Shown here piece by piece: positions 48,401 to 57,400 of a DNA stretch of 64,000 bases. Each line of letters opens with the position of its first letter. The first letter of the stretch is position 1. The stretch covers positions 3,119,127 to 3,183,126 of the forward strand of contig NC_031478.1 of NCBI RefSeq assembly GCF_000006565.2, read 5' to 3'. The notes beneath the pieces were generated by a model that worked only from the letters and a program-made list of their open reading frames with translations, was not told the origin of the DNA and ran no database searches. This DNA comes from Toxoplasma gondii ME49. Lineage: Eukaryota > Apicomplexa > Conoidasida > Eucoccidiorida > Sarcocystidae. The position numbers and the translations under genes were made by a program.

Positions 48401-51400
48401 GTACGTCCTTTGACATCCGGCATGGCCGCAGTGGCCGGGCGCCGGGCCCTGGTGGTGGCAGAAGAGGCAGCGAAGTCTGCTGCGCGACTCGTCCGCCTCG
48501 TAGCTCACGCGGTCCATGACTGTCGCGTTCAGACTCAACGCGCACCTGAGATGCGCCCAGACGCCTTTCTGGAGAGCCAGAAACCGCAGAAACGGCAAAA
48601 AAAACGCAGAGCCATGCGAAACAGCACGCTCGCCAGACGAAGAACCGAGCTGAAAGAACGAGGGGACTCGAGAGAGAGAGAGAGACGCAGCGGCGGTTAC
48701 AAAGAAACACAGAAAAAAAACGATTTCGGGTCACACACGTGGAGGGGAAGTCAGACGGAACTCTATCCAGTCAGCAGAAACCGAAAAGCCTGCATGAGTT
48801 GTCAGTGAAGCCACACTTTCGGTGTCTCCACCTCTGGGAACTCTACACGGATACGGCCCTGAGAGAGGACCCGTTCAACGCAAAGCCTGAGTGAAATACA
48901 GTTCAGGCGAGGCAGAAAAATGGATTTCCAACGAACTCGCGGACAAACAGCCCCTGTAGTGAGTTGAAGCTAACCTTCTCAGTCTTCCTAGCAGGTCCGC
49001 CGCCACGGCAAAAGGCGTCGTAGCCGCACAGAGCACAGACGGGAACTCGAAGAACGACGCTGAGGCCCGGCACAGGAAAAACTCGGACGACGCATCTTCT
49101 TCTCGGATCTTTGCTGCAGTAGTGTTTGCTCGTCAGACTCGCCCCCGGTTCCGCGCTGTTCGGCGAAAAGCCGCCAGAGGCGTGAGCGCCGCTGCGCATG
49201 CTCGCAGAGGAAGGCGAGAAGGCGGAGCCTGAAAAAAGACCCCCTTGGCTGTCGTCCTCTTGACTCGGAGTGCGGTGTGCAGCGCTCGACGGACTCGAAG
49301 CCGTCGGACTGCCTGCAGTATACTGACAGAAGAAAAACGGCGTGTCTCCGTCCTTCCCAGAAGGGCCCTCGTCCCCCGAGGAGTCGGAAAACGCGTAGGG
49401 CACTCTCCGAATATAGTCCGTCGCGGGAGTAGCATCCTCAGGCGCCACCAGAGAGACAGGGTGTTTCTCGCGTGCGCCTTTGCCCGACGTCCCCATGCCC
49501 GTCTCGGACCCAGACCGAAAGCCTCGCGTCCAAGCGTCTCGACTGAAGTCTCCGTCGCCCTTGGCCCTCCGCGCGTCGTCCTCCTCAGGCTCCACGCACC
49601 TGTCTCCCGCGCGTTCCCCGCCTCCGAGGCGCCGCCCGTCCGCGGCCAGTCTCCCGCCTTTCGAGCCTGCAACCGAACCTTCCCGGCTGCACGACTGCTT
49701 TCCTGTCTCTTCGTCTGTGGCCCACACAGGCAAAGTCCGCGCGCCCAACATCGTTTGGGCGAGCGAAGAAATGCACGGCTTCGGGCCAGCGCCGCGGATC
49801 GACGGCCGGCCTCCACTCTCGTCCAGCTCCGGCTTCTTGAGACCGCGGTCTTCTTCGTCCTTCTCGGCTCTGAAGACGCCCGAGCCGTCGCCCCCCGAGC
49901 CTGCAACTCCCCCAGTTTCTCCAGCCGTCCCAGGCCCGCGGGCCGCGCTCCCGCGGCTCGTGCTGCTCCGACTGCTCTGAGCATTCGGACCCAGGCAGCC
50001 GGCGTCCGCGACGACTCGGACCGCAGGCCATGCGAGCAGTTCCTGAACCGAGTACGCGCTGTGCGCCTGCAGCGTGCTCACGCTGTCGGCGTCGCCGGAA
50101 GGTAAGCCAAGTCCGGTCGCGACCTTCCGCCCTTGGCGGGTGTCCTTCCGGGAGCCTTGAGGCGCCCCGACGTCCACCTGCAGGCGGCCCTTGCCTTTTC
50201 GTCGGCGACCGTCGCCGTACTGAAGCGCGAGAAGCTGGGGCTTCACCCACGAGTCAAAGTGTTCGAGGCGTTCAAAGTGCCAGCCGACGTAGCTCCCGCG
50301 GCACTCCGCGGCCTCGCTGTGCGAGCGAGGACCCGCCGCCAGGCGAATTGCCGCCAGCGCCAGCTCGTCGTCCAGCTGGGGAAGCTGCTTCCGCAGCCAC
50401 TCGCACACTGGGCAGAGCCATTCTTCTTCGTCTTCTCTGAAGGCGAAGCCTCCCGCTCCGCACACAGGCCGGCGGGTGTTGTGGCCTGTGTCTCCAGGAC
50501 TCGCACCCGGCCCCGACGGGTCGCCCTCTGCTGGGCGCGAGGCCCCAGGCGCGTCTCCAGAACCTGCACCCAGCGCAGGGGCGCCAAACGCGCCAGAGGC
50601 CAGCAGGTCGCCTGTGCCCCCCCGGCCCTTCTTCTTCTCCTCCTTAGCTCGCTCCGCCGCCTTTTTCTTGTCGCGCTTCGGGCCGCTGCCCCGCTCGCGC
50701 GCAGTCGCGGGCGCGAGGCCCTGGTCCCCGCCAGCTTGCGCCACGCGGCGCTGGCGCCGCGTCGTCGAGGCCTTCACGAACTCCTCGTAGCTGCTCACGG
50801 CCTTGTGCCCCAGGCAGAGGAAGTGCACCGGCTGGTAGCAGCCGTCGCAGAACATGATTGGGTCTTCGTCCCAGTCCTCGCCGCTCCCGCAAACGGTGCA
50901 CAAGGCCCGCTCAGCCCACTCTGGAGGCAAGCGCCCACTCGACGAGCAGCTCACCCGCAGGCGCAGAATGTCTCGCGACTGCTGAGTCAAGGTGTATGTG
51001 TGCCGTGTGTCCAGACTCGACTTCGCACTCTGTTCTATGTAGTGCCGAAGCATGCGCTGCAGGCGGCAAAACAGCATCGAAGGGACTGAATGAGATTGAA
51101 AAACAGAACGCGATGGAGCCGAAGCAGCGTCGAAGCACGCGCGGCGCATTACACACTGACAGTTAGTTGGGGGAAGTGAAGAAGAATTGAAGGAACGAAG
51201 GCGATCGCTGAGGAACGCAACCCAGACCTACGCCGGGGGAAAGAAGTCATGACACCCCACACACATACAAACAAATAATGTATGTATATATATATATATA
51301 CATCTGTATACATGTATACATTTATATATGCACACATGTACATATGTACGTTTACAGAGACATGTAAGTACGTGACGTTCACTGGCATTAACGACGCAGG

Positions 51401-54400
51401 GTGATCAAGATCGAAACGCGGATGTAAAGTTCTTCTCGTGTAGAGAAAAGCGAGTGTTGAAGTTCTTCGACTCACATCCTCGACTTCCGCCCAGGCCCGC
51501 CAGTCGGGTCGCTTCTCGCGCTCAATGGACATCAGGAGGCGCGAGCACCTGAACGAAGAAAAGCGAGGAGACGCACCATTCGCATCCAGAGACAAAACAG
51601 ACGGGGCCAGAACGAACGGCCCTGCAGGTAAAGGGTAAACGCTAAACGAGAACCCACGAAAGAAGCGCAGCACAGACCACGAGGAGGGGAGGGAAGGAAA
51701 CAGAGCAAGACACTCCAGGGATACACTCGAGACTGGATTTTTCAGTGGCGAGGACGGCAGAGAAAACGCGGAGACCGCATCGGATGTTTGAAACGACGTC
51801 GCTGACACTTGTGATCTCTTCTCATCGAGCAGAACGAAGCCGCCAGCCCAGGAAGCGCCTGTGCATTTTCCGTGCTCAATCGCGTCTGAACACTCCCCCG
51901 ATCACACCGCCAATGCGCGAAAACGCAAAGGATGAAAAAAGAGTTCCGTCTACGTTGACCAGGCTGAGAGACCTTTGTCGTGAAAGCCGTCACCGGCCAC
52001 TGTACCTCGATGGCACACATCGAGACAAATGGAAATCGAAACATGAAAGCAACCTTCTCGAAGACGAAGAGAATCAGAACAAGCCTGACTCCCGTACTGT
52101 GACTCTGCGAGACTATAGGGAAATGATGCGGCACCAAACAGTCCGCGAGACACAACACAAGCTTTTCACCTTGGCCACTTGGAGGCGACTCCGTGTCTCA
52201 TACACAACATTTGAACGATTCGTTGTTTTACATTTTTATCTTGCCTTTCGGGTCTCCAGTTTTCAGTCTTACATTGCGCGTTTTTCATCCATCAAAGCTG
52301 AGAAGCGCCAGAGTAGGTTCTCGACCTCAGTCCCGAAGGACGTCGATGTCACCAGCGTTCCTTTCGCCTTCTGCTTCTCGTTCTGTCTCGTGTCGAAGTC
52401 TGCGGTCTCAGTCGCGTTTCTCGAAGAAAGCACTTCGAAGTCCTTTCTTCCCTCAGGCAATTCTCCTCGAGCCTCAGGGCCGTCCACGTCCATTGCCTCG
52501 CTCTCTGCTTGTTCTCTCGGACAAGCATTTTCCTCCCTAACACGATCCGGTTCTGCGACGTCGCCGACTGGCTTGCTCGTCTGGCGATGCTTGTTGAACT
52601 CTTTCAAAGAAAATGGGTCCGCACTCTCGCGGTCGTCTCCGTTCTCCTCTCTGTTCTCCTTCTCGCCTCCTTCGCTCGAAAACGGTGTATGCATCCCGAC
52701 ACGGTCTTTATCTCGCCCTGGCTCTTTTTCGCTCAGTTCTCTCCTCGTTCCTCCATTCGCGGTGTCTGAAGCGCAGCCTTCTTTCGCCTTCTCCGTGATT
52801 TCCTTGACTCCACATCCCTCGCCTTCTTCCACTGAGACACAGCCTGTGAACTCCTCGGTCTCGCACGCTCCCTCTGGACCTTCCGTCTTGACTTCTGTCT
52901 CTTTTCCTTCGTCCTGCGCGCTCTCTCTGTCCACCTCCCTCCTCTCTCCGGTCACCCCACACGCAGGCCCAGTCTCCGCGCGCCCCGCAGCGCTGTCTCC
53001 TCTTGGACTCACCTCCGCAGACTGCCCGTCACATGCAGCCTCGGGTGCAGGCGACGCCGTCTCTGCTGACTGGGCAGAGGGGCCGACGCCGGCCACTCCG
53101 CGAGCTTTTGTCTCCTTCTTCTCCTGCGTCTCGGGCTCCGCCGCAGTTTCGAGCGACACGAGTTGCTCGCCTTGTGCATCTTCTGTCTTCCCCTTCTTTT
53201 CCTGGGGCCCCCCAACGCCGGCAGAGGCCCCAGTCGACGCATGCAAGCAGTCGCCGTCTCGCGCCCTGATCTCCAGTTCCTGTGGAGACGACCTGCTTGC
53301 GTCGCGCTTCCCCCACGGCAGTGGTATCAATCGGTGAGCGCCAGATAAATGCGGAGAGCCTGCCGGCACCATGTGCCTGCTGTACATGTGGATGCGGATC
53401 TTTTCTTCGAGGTCTCTGCGACCTCTCTCTTCGTCTCGCTCGCGCTTCTCCCGCTCCTCGCGCTCGCGTTTCTCCCGCTCCTCTCGCTCGCTGTCCTCCT
53501 TCGTCGCCTTGGTCTTCTTCGGCGCTGTGTGTGGGCCATTAGGGGAGCCCGATGGCGGGATCTCAGTCTCCGGGGCGACAGACATGAAGAAGGCCGTTGC
53601 GGAGTTCGAAGTTAGCGGCGAGAGGGAGAGAGGCTGGAGGCCCGCGTCATGACGTCGCGCGTTCTCCTTCGCAATTTCAAAGAAGCTTCGCTCTCCGAAA
53701 AAGCGCTTCCCCGTCTCCACGTTCGCGTAGAACGTGTGGAGGCCGTCGACGCGCGTCATCTGAGCGCGAAGAAGCTCGAGGCGCACTCCAGAGGGCACCA
53801 TCATCTTCCTTTTCTCGCTGTAGCGGAAGTTCTCAGCCATCTCCGGAGGGTACAGACAACACGGTGGAGGAAAAGGCTTCAGAGACGACCCTGCCCCAAA
53901 GAACGGCGGAACCAAAATCTCCGGAGGCGGCGTTGGGAGACACGAAGCCACGGACTCAGGAGGAGAGGAAGAGACAGTCTGGAGTTCCCCACGAGGCAAG
54001 AACGATGAGCAACGAGACACTGGCTCGAAGGGGGCAGAGGAGCCGGGAAAGGCAGGGAGCGAGGGCCGCGGAAAGAGAGATAAAGTCAGATAGGCTGGGG
54101 ACGAAGCCGGACCAAAAGGGAAGCTCCGCAGCACTGGGCCTCGGTCCTCAAACTCGGCCACGGGCCCCAGGCCCAGAAGCGGGGGACAGGGGAACGGAGG
54201 AAAGGCGGCGAACGGAACCGACCCAGGAGGAGCCGTAGACGGTGGCGGGCGACAGAAGGCTGTGTCTACAGGGCCTCCCAAGACTGGATATGTCGGCCCA
54301 GAAAAACAAGGAGGATGCGTCGCATCGCTCCCGAGGTTCTGACACGAAGAAACTCCAGGGGGTTCCTCCGATTTCTCCGAAGAAGTACTCCCCGAGAAGG

Positions 54401-57400
54401 CGGAAGACGCTCGGCGGCAAGGCCCTGGAGAAGAAGAGAAAGACGCGACAAAGTCAGCAGAAGAGACAGAGGAAGACGAAGACTCAGGAGCAGGCGGGAA
54501 GCATGCGGGGGGAGGATACGGTGGTGGACAGTTAAAGGAAGTACAGGGAGGAGGCGGCGCAGAAGAGAAGCGCTGCAGTTCTGGAAATGGAGACATCTCC
54601 GAAGGGTATGAGCTAAAAGGATTGCCTGGCGCACAGAACTGAGGATGCCCAGGAGGACATGACGAAAACGGAGGACAAGGATGAGGAGGGCAACAGGCAG
54701 CAGGGAAGGAATGCCGCATAGACGAGAAGGCCTCGGAGACAGGCCCCGCACAAACCGGGCCTGGAGGCGCAGACGATGGAGGCGACAAGAGGGCGGCGCC
54801 CGGATACGCGGACCCACTGATCTGCGGGGGCGGCCCCGATGAAGCGTCCTGAGGAAGATACGCACACGGGCGACAGGGAGCGTAGGGAGAAGCTGGAGAG
54901 AAGGCAGCGGCTGCGCCACAGGCAGGCGGCCTGACGGAGAAGGAGCACGGGTGGCACCCAGACGCGAGGTACGGGGCGGCCGGCCCTGTCCCCGAGAAGG
55001 CGAACGGCGGACAAGATGAAGGTGGGGAAGCGAACGACTGAGACGGGTGGACTCCGGAGGAGGTACTCCCAGGGGATGAGGGTCCCGCAGGTGACGCCCT
55101 TGAGAATAACGCCCCTGGGGAAGGCGAACACCCCGAAGCCTGAGTGCCTGGACTCAGTCCGCCGTAGCTCTGTCCAGGAGGGAACAACGCGTGCGAAGAC
55201 CTCATGCCTTCCGCTTCGAGACGCGGGCCAGTCCGCTCTGCTGGCGGAGGGGAAGACGAGCATGGAGGGTCGTGCTTCGGAGGCGAAGCGTTTGTGGTGG
55301 AAGACGAAGGCAGACGAGCTTCAGACTCTGCCTGGCTTTGCTCCCTTTTCTCATCACTCGCTTTGCCTCCACGCGTCTCGGAGCCTTTGTCAAGGGCCCT
55401 CTTTCCGTTCATTCCGGCTCTCCCTGGATCCTCGTCCCCGGAAATGTGAAACGGCGCACCTGTCTCGGGCCAAACCGGCCGCCCCCAGCACGGGCCAGGC
55501 ATGCCGAGCCCCGAGGCCTGCCCGCCACAGGACCCATGTGACGCAGAGAAAGAGAGACCAGCATTGAATGGACCGGAGGGCCCTCTAGGGCCATGAACGA
55601 TCGGCGCTGGCCCCGGGAACCTCTCCGAGCAGTCGATCCACGCCGGCAGAGGTCCAGAGAGGACGGTCGGGAGCGGCAGACGTCGCCGCGGTCGCTTTCG
55701 CGGCGAGGCCGAAACCAAGGCAAGCGAGGACGAGGGCGACACAGAGGCCCGGGGTTTGCTCGAGGTCGGAGCGGCCGGAGACACCTCTGTGAGAGACTGT
55801 CGGCTCATGAAGCGGCCCGAGCTGCTTCTCGGCTGTGGGGAGACAGGCGCGCCGGTGCCCGAAGAGCGTTTCTTCTCGTCCTTCAATCGGCGGCGATTCC
55901 CGCTGTTCGTTCGCTCTCCTCCAGACCCTGTGGAACTCGATCTTCTTCGTCGCCTGCCGCCTCCAGGGGTCTTCACCAGACCCCCGTCCTTGGAAAGATC
56001 TCGTCGGTGCGAAGCGCTGGGGTGCTCTGTGGCCACTGGCCGCGCATGCCCCGGACGGGCCTCACTCCCTTCGCATGCAAAGCTTCTCTCCAGCTGCGCT
56101 CTTCTCTCCGCCTCCACCTGCGCCACCGAGTCGCCGGATCCCACTCGGCTGGTTTCCTGCATGTCACAACTCCCAGCGGTGGTGAGCAAATGCCCCCTAC
56201 ACGCTTCTCGGCTCACGAGACCGAGCCCCTCGGTCCCCCTGTTCCTCTCGGCGCCAAGTCGCTCCGCGGCCACCTTGCCGAGGGCCCTCACGGGCCCACA
56301 GTCCCCAGGCTTCTCGGCTAGGTTATAGCCGTCATGTGGAGTGAACGTATTTGCATGCGCGTCCCAGTCGGAGGCAGTTGTCGTTGCCGCCTCCATGACG
56401 ACCGCAAGGAAGGCGGAGACATCGCCCTGGGCGTTTGTGTCCTCAGGAAAATCTGCAGGACTCACATTGGGAGGGACGAACATACTGAGGACGAATGCGT
56501 CCGGTGGCCTGCAGGTGGGGAAGGCCGGCAAGCGCATCGAGCCGTTCCACTTTTTGTGGACGGTCGGGACAAACAAGTCGTCTGCTCCCGCTTCGTCAGG
56601 GTCCTCTTCGCCGCCCTCCACCACCGCTTTCGCCTCGCGCCCCACGGAACTGCTTCTCTGGGCCGGCTCTCTCTCGCCGCTGGGGGTCCGGCCGCCGGCC
56701 CGAACCTCCTCCCTGCCGGCGCGCGAAGGGCCTGGAGACCCAGAGCCGGCCTTCTGGTGCACGGTGCCGGATACGCCGTCTCGCCGCCTCGCAGCCGCGG
56801 GTCTGTCGCCCCGCGCGTCTCCTTTCTCTGAGCGTGAGGGTGTGAAGTCCGAGTCGCTGCCGCGCCGGTTTCTCTCCCGCTCGCGGGCGCCGGCCGCCCG
56901 CGCCGCCGGACTCGAAGGCGTCGAGGACGCGAGGGAGCCGCTGGAGAAGTCGCCCTCTGCGGTCTCCTCGCAGTCGAAGCCGGCTGCCAACCGGGTCCCG
57001 CGGCGGCCTCCGCTGCGACGCGAGACCCCCCGAGCAGACGCCGCTCTGCGCTTGAAGTCGCCAGAGTGGGAGAAGACCGACAAGTCTCGGGACTGGTACT
57101 TCAAGTGCGCATGCAGTTGGTGCTCATGAAGCGAGGCGAGGAGCGCCGGGTCGTTCGCGCCGGGTACCAGCGAGAAAATGCTCCGGTTTTGGCTGACTTG
57201 GAGGCAAAACGCCTCCTCGCGCTTCCACTTCTCCGACGAAGTCTGCCCCGCCGGACGAGACATCGGCTCGTCCCTCGGGCTCGTCGCCGACGCCCGACAA
57301 GGCGACCGTGCCCCGCATCTCGGCCCCTGGGTGTCTCCGTCTTGCTCAAGCTCGCGCTTCACTCCAGACAGCACCGTGGTGGGGACCGCGCGAGAAGGCG

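Noticed and set aside
55593..57129. Plus-strand open frames opposite PHD gene exon 1
   Set aside because: Shadow frames of a single 7-kb minus-strand exon, without splice signals or domains.
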